From an uncultured Poribacteria bacterium (GTDB taxonomy: Bacteria > Poribacteria > WGA-4E > WGA-3G): DNA of 64,000 bases. This document shows positions 17,468-26,483 of the stretch, piece by piece (the stretch's first letter is position 1; the number at the start of each line of letters is the position of its first letter). The stretch lies in contig OX638316.1 of assembly GCA_951812525.1 (NCBI GenBank), forward strand, positions 3,218,506 to 3,282,505, read 5' to 3'. The notes under the pieces are model-generated. The model made no database searches and was not told where the DNA came from. It worked only from the letters and a program-made list of their open reading frames with translations. Made by a program: the position numbers and the translations under genes.

Positions 17468-19231
17468 ATGAGTTTTAGGGACGAAGAAATCAAACGCCAA
17501 ATACGCTTAGGTGAAGACAGCCACTGGGAATTCAAGGAAATTGAGTTCGCAGGAAACGAACCCAGATGCCCGCGTCGCGCTGATCTGGCGGACGAACTCG
17601 CTGCATTTGCCAATACAAATGGTGGTATAATCCTCTGTGGTGTAACCGATGGTGGTACTGTTCAAGGTATGTCACGTGCGGAAATGGATGGATTGGAACG
17701 ACTTTTAGTAGAGGTATGCACCGACATGATTAAACCTCCCATCCGTCCTACTATTCTCCGCAAAGAAATAGAGGAAGGACTACCGTTTTTGCTAATCGAA
17801 ATTCCACAAGGCGATGCTCAGTACGACAGCCCCGGTGGCAGCTACCATCGCGTTGGTAGCTCAAAACGCCGGATGACAAGCGATGAACGGCTACGTCTCG
17901 CACAGCAGCGTGCACAATCTCGCTTCCTTTGGTTCGACAAACAACCGGTTCTTGGGACAGGTTTCGGATCTTTAGATGAATCGCTTTGGAAGCCTTTGTT
18001 GAGTGCTGAAGGTGCTGCTGCCCCTGAGTTAGCACTCGAGAAGATGGGGCTTCTGACCAGCGACGAAAACGGAACCCTGCGTGCCACAGTAGCAGGGGTT
18101 CTGTTGTGCTGTCTTTCTCCTGAAGAATGGCTTCCTAACGCTTGTATTTCCGCGACCTGTTATCGTGGTAGTGACCAGGCATCTGGGCAGATAGATGCCC
18201 AGATAATCACTGGTCCCCTGAATCGGCAAATTGCTGACGCAGTAACCTTTGCAGTCCGCAATATGCGCGTCGGAGCATACAAGAATCCTGCTCGCACCGA
18301 CTTACCCCAATACAGCGAAAGGGCACTTTTTGAAGCAATTGTTAACGCTGTTGTTCACCGCGACTACTCCATTAGCGGCAGTCGGATTCGACTCTCAATG
18401 TTCGCAGACCATCTTGAAATAAACTCTCCGGGTGGTTTGCCGAACAACCTCACTATTGACAGTATGAATGTTCGCCAATCAACGCGAAATGAAGCCCTCG
18501 CCTCAATACTCGGACGAATACCCGCTGCAGGTATCCGTGGTTCTGGAGAGAGGCAGTTTTTCATGGAGCGGCGCGGAGATGGTGTGCCAACAATTTTTCA
18601 TGAGACAGAGGCTTTGAGTGGAAAAACTCCGGAGTATCAGCTCATTGATAATTCAGATCTATTTCTCACGATTCCGGCTGCCGATACTGAACCAACGCCT
18701 GCGACTGCTAATATTCTTGTTCGCTACAGTGGTAATCCCCTTTCCGATGTTGAATTATTAGTATTGTTTCCCAATAAAACATGGAAAAGCGCAACGACTG
18801 ACGAGAGTGGTAAAGCACAAGTGGATCTGCACACAACACACCTTCCTATGACGGTGTATGTGGTCGCTCCGGGATTTGCTGCACACCTTGAGCACGATTG
18901 GGTCCCAGCACTCGGAGATCTTGAGATTAAAATGCAAAGCCTACAAGATGGTGGATCGGTGATTTTTCCAGAGGCAACAGGCTATCTTCCGAGCTTGTCC
19001 GGACGTTTAAATCCTATCCGTGATACGAGTGACAGAACGTATCTTTATGCCTCCAATATCGCCATAAACGACGGACAGCAACAACCAGTTCATTTCATTC
19101 TTGGGGAGGCACTACGTCTCACCGATGCTAATGGAAGGGAATTGATGGTACGTATTGTTGCGATTATTGGTAGGTCTGCATTGATAGAGTATCGTCCTTA
19201 TCCCGAAGGATTGGGTGCCGTAGATAAATAG
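17468..19231 (+). CDS. AlbA_2 (Schlafen-type) / HATPase_c_4 protein with extra C-terminal domains
   Basis: The 587-residue product has an N-terminal AlbA_2 domain (HWEFKE near 19-24; ADELAAFANTNGGIILCGVTD near 40-60) and a central HATPase_c_4-like part (ALFEAIVNAVVHRDYS near 286-301; LEINSPGGLP near 317-326), the usual order in RecG-like transcriptional regulators. A further 190 residues contain a carboxypeptidase-regulatory-like, Ig-type stretch (VRYSGNPLSDVELLVLFPNK) and a final beta-rich domain, which is unusual for this group. ATG 17468 follows GGAGAGGG. Nucleic-acid or nucleotide binding is expected; actual role unknown. Confidence 0.75.
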   Translation: MSFRDEEIKRQIRLGEDSHWEFKEIEFAGNEPRCPRRADLADELAAFANTNGGIILCGVTDGGTVQGMSRAEMDGLERLLVEVCTDMIKPPIRPTILRKEIEEGLPFLLIEIPQGDAQYDSPGGSYHRVGSSKRRMTSDERLRLAQQRAQSRFLWFDKQPVLGTGFGSLDESLWKPLLSAEGAAAPELALEKMGLLTSDENGTLRATVAGVLLCCLSPEEWLPNACISATCYRGSDQASGQIDAQIITGPLNRQIADAVTFAVRNMRVGAYKNPARTDLPQYSERALFEAIVNAVVHRDYSISGSRIRLSMFADHLEINSPGGLPNNLTIDSMNVRQSTRNEALASILGRIPAAGIRGSGERQFFMERRGDGVPTIFHETEALSGKTPEYQLIDNSDLFLTIPAADTEPTPATANILVRYSGNPLSDVELLVLFPNKTWKSATTDESGKAQVDLHTTHLPMTVYVVAPGFAAHLEHDWVPALGDLEIKMQSLQDGGSVIFPEATGYLPSLSGRLNPIRDTSDRTYLYASNIAINDGQQQPVHFILGEALRLTDANGRELMVRIVAIIGRSALIEYRPYPEGLGAVDK

Positions 19232-19330
19232 AGAATGTCATTTCGAGATCTTGGACAGTCTTTTTTTGCTTCTATCCAGCAGATTTGCATGTCACGAAAA
19301 CTGGGTTGCCTCTAAAAATTCACTAAAATC

Positions 19331-19359
19331 TTGACAAAGTTTTTTTTATCAACTATATT
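19331..19359 (+). promoter_or_regulatory. Sigma-70-type promoter for the STAS gene
   Basis: TTGACA (19331) and TATATT (19354-19359) are 17 bases apart, about 80 bases upstream of the STAS start codon. Confidence 0.75.
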
Positions 19360-19442
19360 AACCTATTGAACATCTCTTTATTAGGGTATGGACCGGAGTC
19401 CTATATCAATAACTAATGCATACAACTAAGAAAGGAAAATAG

Positions 19443-19796
19443 ATGTTAGCAGAAATACGTCAAAGAGAAGGTGTTATCGTTATTCGACCGACTGGCCGCA
19501 TGATCGGTGCGGCAAACGCTGAAATTAGAGAACAGATTAATGAGGAGCTTGAGGAGCACTATGACTCTCCAAAGGTTATCTTTAACCTTGAAAATGTTAC
19601 ACGGATGGATAGTAGTGGACTCGGCACACTTGTTTCTGTGAATGTGACCGTCTCCCGTAAAGGTGGGCGGACCGCACTCGTTAACGCAGGTGCTCATATT
19701 CGAAATCTTCTCATCCTCGGTCGATTGATGAGCGTTTTCGAGACTTACAATAGTGAAGAAGAGGGAATCCTCGCGCTTACTTCTGAGGAAACATAG
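19443..19796 (+). CDS. STAS-domain anti-sigma factor antagonist
   Basis: The 117-residue protein is a single STAS domain: VIVIRPTGRMIGAANAEIRE at 11-30, KVIFNLENVTRMDSSGLGTLV at 44-64. The Ser in DSSGLG at position 57-58 matches the residue phosphorylated by the partner kinase in SpoIIAA/RsbV. Such proteins free a sigma factor by binding the anti-sigma kinase when unphosphorylated. No kinase or sigma factor gene is adjacent, so its partner is elsewhere. ATG 19443 follows AAGGAAA. It has its own strong promoter and is followed by overlapping hairpins. Confidence 0.88.
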   Translation: MLAEIRQREGVIVIRPTGRMIGAANAEIREQINEELEEHYDSPKVIFNLENVTRMDSSGLGTLVSVNVTVSRKGGRTALVNAGAHIRNLLILGRLMSVFETYNSEEEGILALTSEET

Positions 19797-19800
19797 TAAA

Positions 19801-19864
19801 CCGGGTAGAGCCATTTAGTTCATCCTCTACCCGGCTTTAGCCGAGACCGAAAACTAAATGGCTC
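19801..19864 (+). terminator. Two overlapping, mutually exclusive hairpins
   Basis: CCGGGTAGAG (19801-19810) pairs with CTCTACCCGG (19825-19834), a ten-pair stem followed by CTTT. The segment GAGCCATTTAGTT (19808-19820) can instead pair perfectly with AACTAAATGGCTC (19852-19864). Because the two share bases 19808-19810 and loop sequence, only one can form at a time. The layout fits a terminator or attenuator before the DUF6807 gene. Confidence 0.6.
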
Positions 19865-19903
19865 CAATCTAAGAGAGGAACCCAGATACAGAAAAGGGAA
19901 TTT

Positions 19904-21058
19904 ATGGCAAATCAGAACCTTCCGAAGTTTACTGTCAACGCCGGTTTCCACGATCGAGATGGATGTCCCGTGAGTGCTAACGTTGAGCACCTAGGTGTGA
20001 GCCAACTTCATGATCGTGCTGTCACTTTAACGGATGTGACAACGGGTAGCGTCATCTCAGCACAGTGCTACGCCAACGAGGATGGTGCCACTACCTTAAA
20101 TTGGATACTTGATGGACTCGCCGCCGGTGAATCGCGAACCTATACTCTTTCCGAAGGAAGCGTTACAGGTGAGTCAGGCGTTCAGTTAAAAGAGGAAGCC
20201 GAAACTATAGCAATTACACTCAATGATCGTCCATTTTCAACGTTCCGCTATGCTAAAACACAGTTCCGTCCTTATTTCTTCCCCGTCCTCGGTCCTAATG
20301 GACGCGAAGTAACACGCGGTGAAACGAGTGATGTCTCCGCCGATCACGTCCATCATCGTTCTCTCTACGTCGCCTACGGCGAGGTTAATGATGTCGATCT
20401 GTGGGGTGAAGGAAGTAATTCTGGTAAAGTCGTGCATCAAGGCTTCACGCAAAAACACGGTGGTGCTGTCGTCTGTAGAATCTATACCGAAAATAGTTGG
20501 GAGACTAAGGATGGGGACGTGTTGATGACAGACAAGCAGAACTTCCGTATCTATAACTTACCTGAAGATGCTGCACTGCTTGATCTGGATCTAACTTTTA
20601 TCGCTTCCGCTGGAGAGGTCTACTTTGGGGATACCAAGGAGGGCGGTATTATGTCGATCCGTGTCCATCCGTCGATGAATGCTTCTGACGGTGGAAAGAT
20701 AGAGAATGCTTTCGGTGGTATCAATGAAGATGAAACTTGGGGCAAACGTGCCAATTGGTGTGATTATTCCGGCATTGTTGATGGAACACCTGTCGGGATA
20801 ACTGTGTTTGATCACCTTGTCAATCCACGCTATCCAACATACTGGCATGTGCGGAATTACGGGTTAATGGGATCCAACATCTTTGGGGGCGGAACTTTTG
20901 AAGGCGACCCATCTAAGGATGGCTCCTACACACTCAAAGAAGGTGAACAGATGCACTTCCGATTCCGAGTCCTTATTCACGCAGGCGATGCAACCACTGG
21001 TAAGACCGCACAGAAATATCACGATTTTATCAACCCACCTGTCGTTGAGGTTTCCTAA
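19904..21058 (+). CDS. PmoA-like DUF6807 family protein
   Basis: The 384-residue protein begins at ATG 19904 and carries the family core RYAKTQFRPYFFPVLGPNGREVTRG near 118-142, then DHVHHRSLYVAYGEVNDVDLWGEG and later GGIMSIRVHPSM and YPTYWHVRNYGLMGSNIFGG. This group is annotated from distant likeness to a methane-oxygenase subunit but is widespread in Planctomycetes and relatives next to sugar dehydrogenases, and is probably a secreted or cytosolic glycan-related protein. Here a Gfo/Idh/MocA gene follows, the usual company. No signal peptide. Confidence 0.8.
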   Translation: MANQNLPKFTVNAGFHDRDGCPVSANVEHLGVSQLHDRAVTLTDVTTGSVISAQCYANEDGATTLNWILDGLAAGESRTYTLSEGSVTGESGVQLKEEAETIAITLNDRPFSTFRYAKTQFRPYFFPVLGPNGREVTRGETSDVSADHVHHRSLYVAYGEVNDVDLWGEGSNSGKVVHQGFTQKHGGAVVCRIYTENSWETKDGDVLMTDKQNFRIYNLPEDAALLDLDLTFIASAGEVYFGDTKEGGIMSIRVHPSMNASDGGKIENAFGGINEDETWGKRANWCDYSGIVDGTPVGITVFDHLVNPRYPTYWHVRNYGLMGSNIFGGGTFEGDPSKDGSYTLKEGEQMHFRFRVLIHAGDATTGKTAQKYHDFINPPVVEVS

Positions 21059-21186
21059 CCACGAATTCACACCACCGGAATAACCGAGATTTATGGGTAA
21101 ACTGAGGGTTCGTGCCTCGGTTTCTGTACGCTGCTTTAAGAAGCAATTCTAAGAATATTAACTTGGATATTAAAGGAGATTCACGA

Positions 21187-22257
21187 ATGCCGATCCCTAC
21201 TATTCACGTGGGGTGCACCCATTTCGCACACGGTCGTCTACAGGCGCAAATCAATTCAAAAGGACTTGAACCTGTCGCCTGTGTGGATATTAACCTCCCG
21301 GCAGCGCGCGAAGCTGTAGCAAGTTTGGAAGGGGATGTCCCCGACTGCCTCAGCGATCATATATACACAACAATAACCGAGGCAAAAGAGAAACACGATG
21401 CACAAGCGTGCCTTATCTATGCCTCAACAACCGTTCATGCCAAGTTAATCGTCGAAAGCCTGAATTTGGGTATGCATACCCTCTGTGTCAAACCAATCGC
21501 AACGACACAAGCAGAATTTCATGAGATTATCCAAGCACATAAGGCGAATCCCGGCTTGATGCTCGTTCAAGGGCAAAACAAACGCTGGAACCCTGCTGCC
21601 GCAAAAATGCGAGAATGGCTCCGAGAAGACGGTGGTATCGGTGAAATGTTAGCCGGTGAGTGTCGCTTCTGGATCCGGCAAAATTTGTACACTGGACCCA
21701 ATTCCCGACAACCAGATGCTTATGTTGACGGACTTTTCTTTCACGCTGGCACGAGCCACCAACTCGATCAACTTGTCGCTGCGAAGGGACTCCCTAAGTA
21801 TGTCACGGCACACGTTCACAATCGCCGTGAGCCTGAACTCGGACAAATTGGGGCGTGGGGGACCGCTGGTGGTAACGCTCTCATGGAGTACGCTAACGGC
21901 GCACCTTTCTCCTATGCAGGGACTCGGGCAGCGCATGCAAGTCCCTTCGGATGGAGTGGACACTGGAGTTTCCATGGACAAGACGGCGATCTCCGCCGAG
22001 ATGCCGGACACCTACAACGCTTCCGACTCGGCGAAACTATTGAAGATTTAACCCTCCAAGATCTGCATGCAGGTCTAATAGAAGATGATCGACTCCAATT
22101 TGATGCGTTTGCACAAGCGATCACGACAGGCACAGATCGTGAGTGGATGCAGGAGACAACCCTCGGTACATGGGTGCTGATGGAAGCATGCAATGAATCT
22201 GCAAGAACGCATGAGCGTGTTGATGTCGAAGCATTCGCTAAGAAAATGCTTGCTTGA
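21187..22257 (+). CDS. Gfo/Idh/MocA family oxidoreductase
   Basis: ATG 21187 has AAGGAG eight bases upstream. The 356-residue product lacks the classic GxGxxG at its start (IHVGCTHFAHGRLQAQ), but shows the family order: ACVDINLPAAREAV, ACLIYASTTVHAKLIVESLNLGMHTLCVKPIATT with the catalytic-loop Lys-Pro, and GLFFHAGTSHQLDQLVAA in the C-terminal sheet. NAD(P)-dependent oxidation or reduction of a sugar or inositol derivative is expected. Its partner is likely the preceding DUF6807 gene. Substrate not predictable. Confidence 0.85.
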   Translation: MPIPTIHVGCTHFAHGRLQAQINSKGLEPVACVDINLPAAREAVASLEGDVPDCLSDHIYTTITEAKEKHDAQACLIYASTTVHAKLIVESLNLGMHTLCVKPIATTQAEFHEIIQAHKANPGLMLVQGQNKRWNPAAAKMREWLREDGGIGEMLAGECRFWIRQNLYTGPNSRQPDAYVDGLFFHAGTSHQLDQLVAAKGLPKYVTAHVHNRREPELGQIGAWGTAGGNALMEYANGAPFSYAGTRAAHASPFGWSGHWSFHGQDGDLRRDAGHLQRFRLGETIEDLTLQDLHAGLIEDDRLQFDAFAQAITTGTDREWMQETTLGTWVLMEACNESARTHERVDVEAFAKKMLA

Positions 22258-22313
22258 TTAATTATTTCTTATTGTTGTCAATTGCTGGTTGGTATTCGGA
22301 ACTATTAGTTGAC

Positions 22314-22407
22314 GGCTGTCTGAAACTACCAAAAACTATTGGTGAAGAGGATTTAGCTTATCTAAATTCCTTCTTAACCGACTGCCAATTGCCGACTGCC
22401 GACAGCC
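22314..22407. repeat. Fold-back element of the GGCAGTCGGTTAA family
   Basis: GGCTGTC (22314-22320) pairs with GACAGCC (22401-22407), and inside lies GGATTTAG / CTAAATTCC. TTAACCGACTGCC is the exact complement of the core at 12640. Short GACTGCC units repeat at the right end. Confidence 0.55.
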
Positions 22408-22428
22408 ATTAAAAAATGGAGGCTTCAC

Positions 22429-24057
22429 ATGCAATCTCCACACGGTTCAGCGTTTCGTCCCTCTGTGATGGGTCGAAATGGTATGGTTACATCCGGACAC
22501 GTACTCGCCTCGCAAGCCGGAATTCAGACAATGATGGCAGGTGGTAACGCTGTCGATGCAGCGATCGCAAGTGCTGTAGCACTCGGTATGGTTGAGCCTG
22601 CTGGTTCCGGTCTCGGTGGTGACGGCTTTATTCTCATCTATTGGGCGGAAACCGGACAGGTCGAAGCAGTAAATGGAACTGGGCCCGCACCAAGTGCTGC
22701 AACACGGGAAACCTATCTCAATGATGGCGGAATCCCGATGAAAGGCATACGCAGTGTATCTGTGCCAGGGATTGTTGACGCATGGCTCCTCGCCCACGAA
22801 CGCTATGGGGTGCTCAAGTTAGAGGACGTTTTCGCTCCCGCAATTTCGCTTTGCGAAGACGGATTTCCTGTCAGCCATAGACTCGCTGGCGGTCTTAAAG
22901 GCGAGAACCCACGTTTCGCCGCCGAACCCGATAGCCGTGCTATCTTTACAAGCGATGGTGAACCCATTCCCGCAGGTCAATTTATTTCTAACCCCAATCT
23001 CGGTGCTACACTCCGAAAAATCGCAAAACACGGCAGAGATATATTCTACAAGGGCGAGATTGCTAAGGCTATCGCCGAATTCAGCCGTGCCTACGATGGA
23101 CTTTTGACAGCCGAGGATCTCGCGAACTTCCACGCTCACTGGGCTGATCCGATCCATGTCAACTATCGCGGACATGAGGTCTACGAAATGCCGCCCAATT
23201 CGAGTGGTCATATCTTACTTCAAGAACTAAACATTGTTGAGCTCTTTGATTTACAGGCACTAGGTTGTAATACTGCCGAGAGTGTGCATCTGATGGTTGA
23301 AGCCAAAAAACTCGCTTTCGCTGATCGGGAAAAATATATGGCAGATCCGAATTGGGTTGATATTCCTATGGATGGGATGTTATCGAAATCCTATGCCGCC
23401 GAACGAGCCGAAGAAATTAATTTAGATAAGGCAGCTATTGATGTACCCGCTGGCGGTCCAGAGGCACACGAGGATACAACCTGCTTTTGCACGGCAGACC
23501 GAGCCGGCAATCTCGTCTGTATACTGCAGAGCATCCAATCCGGATTCGGTTCCAGTTTAGTTGCAGGAGATACAGGGGTCCTGTTGAACAATCGGATGAC
23601 CTATTGGCACTTAGAAGAGGGACATCCCAACTGTTTGATGCCGGGCAAGCGCGTCCGTCACACGATGAATCCTGTCATTGTTACAAAAGATGGTCAACCG
23701 TTCATAGCGTGTGGTACACCGGGTGCCGATACACAGGTTCAGACGAACCTACAACTCGTTACCCACATGATTGATTTCGGAATGACGCCACAGGAAGCCG
23801 TTTCTGCCCCGCGCTGGCGCAGTTTGCAGAACCCAATGGAATCTACTATTCCGCACACCTGCTCTAATAACCTACAGTTAGAGAACCGATTTCCTTCGGA
23901 TACTAAAGAAGGTTTAGGACATAGGGGACATGAACTCGAAATCGTTGGTGATTGGGGTGGTCCCGGAAGTGCTCAGGCTATCATGGTGCATCCAGAATCT
24001 GGAGCACTCATCGGCGGCTCTGATCCGAGAACAGATGGGTATGCCGTCACTTTTTAG
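22429..24057 (+). CDS. Gamma-glutamyltransferase family protein
   Basis: ATG 22429 follows ATGGAGG. The 542-residue protein shows the large-subunit signature GMVTSGHVLASQAGIQTM, AVALGMVEPAGSGLGGDGF, and the small-subunit start EDTTCFCTADRAGN at 348-361, where T350 is the expected self-processing nucleophile. Later SIQSGFGSSLVAGDTGVLLNNRM and the GTPGADTQVQTNLQLV segment complete the fold. Family members hydrolyse or transfer gamma-glutamyl groups or, in related forms, act as cephalosporin acylases. No signal peptide is seen, unlike the periplasmic E. coli enzyme. Confidence 0.9.
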   Translation: MQSPHGSAFRPSVMGRNGMVTSGHVLASQAGIQTMMAGGNAVDAAIASAVALGMVEPAGSGLGGDGFILIYWAETGQVEAVNGTGPAPSAATRETYLNDGGIPMKGIRSVSVPGIVDAWLLAHERYGVLKLEDVFAPAISLCEDGFPVSHRLAGGLKGENPRFAAEPDSRAIFTSDGEPIPAGQFISNPNLGATLRKIAKHGRDIFYKGEIAKAIAEFSRAYDGLLTAEDLANFHAHWADPIHVNYRGHEVYEMPPNSSGHILLQELNIVELFDLQALGCNTAESVHLMVEAKKLAFADREKYMADPNWVDIPMDGMLSKSYAAERAEEINLDKAAIDVPAGGPEAHEDTTCFCTADRAGNLVCILQSIQSGFGSSLVAGDTGVLLNNRMTYWHLEEGHPNCLMPGKRVRHTMNPVIVTKDGQPFIACGTPGADTQVQTNLQLVTHMIDFGMTPQEAVSAPRWRSLQNPMESTIPHTCSNNLQLENRFPSDTKEGLGHRGHELEIVGDWGGPGSAQAIMVHPESGALIGGSDPRTDGYAVTF

Positions 24058-24268
24058 TTTTTTACATTAACAGAAATGTCAAACGAATGCTAACTTCCTC
24101 TCACATTTTGCTGTTATTATTTTCTTAATCTAAGTAGTTGTTTTCTGTAATTTTATCAGAGGCAGCTTGGGTTATTTTAAATTTAAACCTTTAGGGTACT
24201 GATTCGAGTTCCAGACGTGCTGCGAAGCTAATGTCGGTAACTTAATCAACACCAGTAGGAGAATTATC

Positions 24269-25123
24269 ATGAATAGCAGCATTGTGAGAGGCTTTGTGCA
24301 TGCGATCCTTATAACAACCTTTTGTCTCCCAGTATCACTGGTATGGGCAGCTGATACTGTTCTCTTTGAAGAGGATTTTGAGGATGTAACACTCGACTCC
24401 AGCATAAATGAACAGGTTAAAGACAAAAAAGTTTGGTCGGGTATACCACCTGAGGGTTGGGAAATTACAAACGAGAACCCCAAAGACCTCGGTATGCCGG
24501 AATGGCGAACATGGGCAATTGTTGACCTTGAGTGGTGGACAGCAACAGCGGAAGACCAACGTCGTAGCGAGTTCACAGGGGTCCACAATGATGGCAAGGG
24601 TGTCGGTAAAGGAGCAGTTGCTGATCCTGATGAGTGGGACGATTGGGAACTAAATGGCGACCCTGACGCTATTAGCCGTTGGAATGGACACCTAATTACG
24701 CCTTCCATTAAAATTAAAGGCGCAGCAGCAGATTCACTCGTCTTAACATTGGATTCGAGTTGGCGTCCTGAAGATACGCAGAATGGGGAAATAACAGTTA
24801 GTTTCGATGGCGGTAAGGAAGAGCGTATACTATTCTTCCAGAGCGTTGGTATTGACGCAGGCGCGCATACGCTTGTTACAATTCCTACTCTTAAGCTAAA
24901 AGAGGAAGAAATAAACGATGGGGAACAGATAAATGAAACGTTAGAAATCCCGATCGATAATCCCGCGGATGCTGCTGAGATGATTATTAGTTTCGGTGTC
25001 ATTGACGCACAGAATGATTGGTGGTGGGCGATAGATAACATAAATCTCATCAGCACTGCGTATGATGTAGAACCGAGAGATAAATTGGCAGTGAAATGGG
25101 CAGAAATCAAAGCCTTACAATAG
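24269..25123 (+). CDS. Secreted beta-sandwich protein with KLA-W tail
   Basis: ATG 24269 follows AGTAGGAG. Residues 1-27 are a signal peptide ending VWA. The mature 257 residues start with TVLFEEDFEDVTLDS, the usual first strand of jelly-roll or choice-of-anchor domains, and end in WWWAIDNINLIS. The last 13 residues (KLAVKWAEIKALQ) resemble the end of the protein at 28201 (KLATTWAHLKSLK), suggesting a shared C-terminal signal. Function unknown; a carbohydrate-binding or adhesin role is only a guess. Confidence 0.65.
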   Translation: MNSSIVRGFVHAILITTFCLPVSLVWAADTVLFEEDFEDVTLDSSINEQVKDKKVWSGIPPEGWEITNENPKDLGMPEWRTWAIVDLEWWTATAEDQRRSEFTGVHNDGKGVGKGAVADPDEWDDWELNGDPDAISRWNGHLITPSIKIKGAAADSLVLTLDSSWRPEDTQNGEITVSFDGGKEERILFFQSVGIDAGAHTLVTIPTLKLKEEEINDGEQINETLEIPIDNPADAAEMIISFGVIDAQNDWWWAIDNINLISTAYDVEPRDKLAVKWAEIKALQ

Positions 25124-25184
25124 ACGATCTGTGCTAAATTGAGGGTGCCTCAGCACTGCTTACAATTCGGCGATGACAGTCATA

Positions 25185-25223
25185 AAAAGAGTGATGCGCT
25201 TCCCTCAAGTGCATTACTCTTTT
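25185..25223 (+). terminator. Intrinsic terminator
   Basis: AAAAGAGT and following bases pair with the complement ending ACTCTTTT, with two mismatches in a stem of about 17 pairs and a small CCCTC loop. It lies between the secreted protein gene and the SDR gene. Confidence 0.75.
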
Positions 25224-25253
25224 ATGCCATATTGACTTTTAGGAGAAAAAGTC

Positions 25254-26306
25254 ATGAAAATTTTAGTTACAGGCGGCACAGGTCGGATTGGATCCAACCT
25301 TGTCAAACAGTTACTGGGAAAAGGACACGATATCCGCAGCTTTGTTTATCCGGGTGATGTCAATCGTGTCGGAAGATGGGATGGCGCGGAACGCGTTGAA
25401 ACCGTTCTCGGCGATCTACGCGAATACGAAGACGTTAAAAGAGCCGTTGAGGGTGTGGATGCTATCTACCATATTGCAGCTGCCTTTGGTGGTCCCTTTG
25501 ATAATCGTCAGTACTTGGCAATCAACGGTATGGGCACACTCAACATCTTAGAATGTGTTCGTGAGTTCAATCCAAACATTCATCGCCTTGTTTATGCCTG
25601 TACGGAAGCAATCTATTGGGAACTTACCCAAAAAGGGCGGCTGTTCAATGAATTGATCACCGAAGACATGGTTGCTAAATACCATCACATGCCCTATTTC
25701 CTTACCAAATGGATTGGAGAGGAACTGTGCATGAGTTATCACCACCAGTATGGCGTTCCGTCAACAGTCTTCAGATTCACAACCGTCATTGAACCGAGTG
25801 AATATCTCAACGAGGACGGTTTGCCGAGACAATTCGTCTTTAGTCCTATCTACAATCGGTACAAGAATTATACAGGTAATGACCCTGCCGAGTTAGAGGC
25901 TGCAGATACTGTCAAACGTCTCTGGGACGGGCAGGAAAAATTCATCCTGAAGCGGAATCCTGACGGACGGCCCTACAAGGAGCATTTCACCGATGTCCGG
26001 GATATTGTGCAAGGGCTGGTTTTAGGAATCGAAAAAGATGCCGCTGTTGGCGAAGAATTCACGCTTGGCGGAAATGGTGTTTTCAAACATGAAGAGGTCA
26101 TCCCATATCTCTGCGAACGCTACGAGAAGGATTTTGTTGATGTCCAACTCCCGCAATCCCTCTATTTTGAATTTGATTTGAGCAAAATTAAAACCTTGTT
26201 AGACTATGAACCGCAGCACGACTTGGCGAGTATTCTTGATGCCGCTGAAGCGATGCGGCGTGGTGAAGATATCGGGGTCATTCCGACAGGCGTTCGATGG
26301 AATTAA
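25254..26306 (+). CDS. NAD(P)-dependent epimerase/dehydratase (extended SDR)
   Basis: ATG 25254 comes after TAGGAGAAAAAGTC. The 350-residue product opens with MKILVTGGTGRIGSNL, the dinucleotide-binding TGGxGxxG motif. It has YHIAAAFGG as the NAD contact and a serine-to-threonine-like region (YACTEAIYW), but the classical YxxxK reads YHHMPYFLTKWIGEE, where Y146-like and K are shifted; catalytic activity on the usual substrates should be treated with care. Sugar-nucleotide or steroid-like substrates are possible. A terminator upstream isolates it. Confidence 0.8.
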   Translation: MKILVTGGTGRIGSNLVKQLLGKGHDIRSFVYPGDVNRVGRWDGAERVETVLGDLREYEDVKRAVEGVDAIYHIAAAFGGPFDNRQYLAINGMGTLNILECVREFNPNIHRLVYACTEAIYWELTQKGRLFNELITEDMVAKYHHMPYFLTKWIGEELCMSYHHQYGVPSTVFRFTTVIEPSEYLNEDGLPRQFVFSPIYNRYKNYTGNDPAELEAADTVKRLWDGQEKFILKRNPDGRPYKEHFTDVRDIVQGLVLGIEKDAAVGEEFTLGGNGVFKHEEVIPYLCERYEKDFVDVQLPQSLYFEFDLSKIKTLLDYEPQHDLASILDAAEAMRRGEDIGVIPTGVRWN

Positions 26307-26343
26307 TGCTTTTTCTGTAATTCCAGAGTCATTTGGTTTTTCT

Positions 26344-26388
26344 GTAGGAGCGAATCTCCATATTGTGCTATAAAAGCATAATTTGTCC
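26344..26388. repeat. Partial GTAG repeat joined to a dispersed AT-rich motif
   Basis: GTAGGAGCGAATCTCC (26344-26359) looks like the left half of the hairpin repeats found upstream of the WD40 genes. It is followed by AAAGCATAATTTGTC, which also occurs at 61708-61722. Confidence 0.5.
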
Positions 26389-26483
26389 GCCATACACTAT
26401 TCGTCATGAAAGCCGAAGCCACCCCAGCATTTTTACATTTCCCGATCCGTTCCAAGGTCTGAAAACTGACAACCGTATTTATC

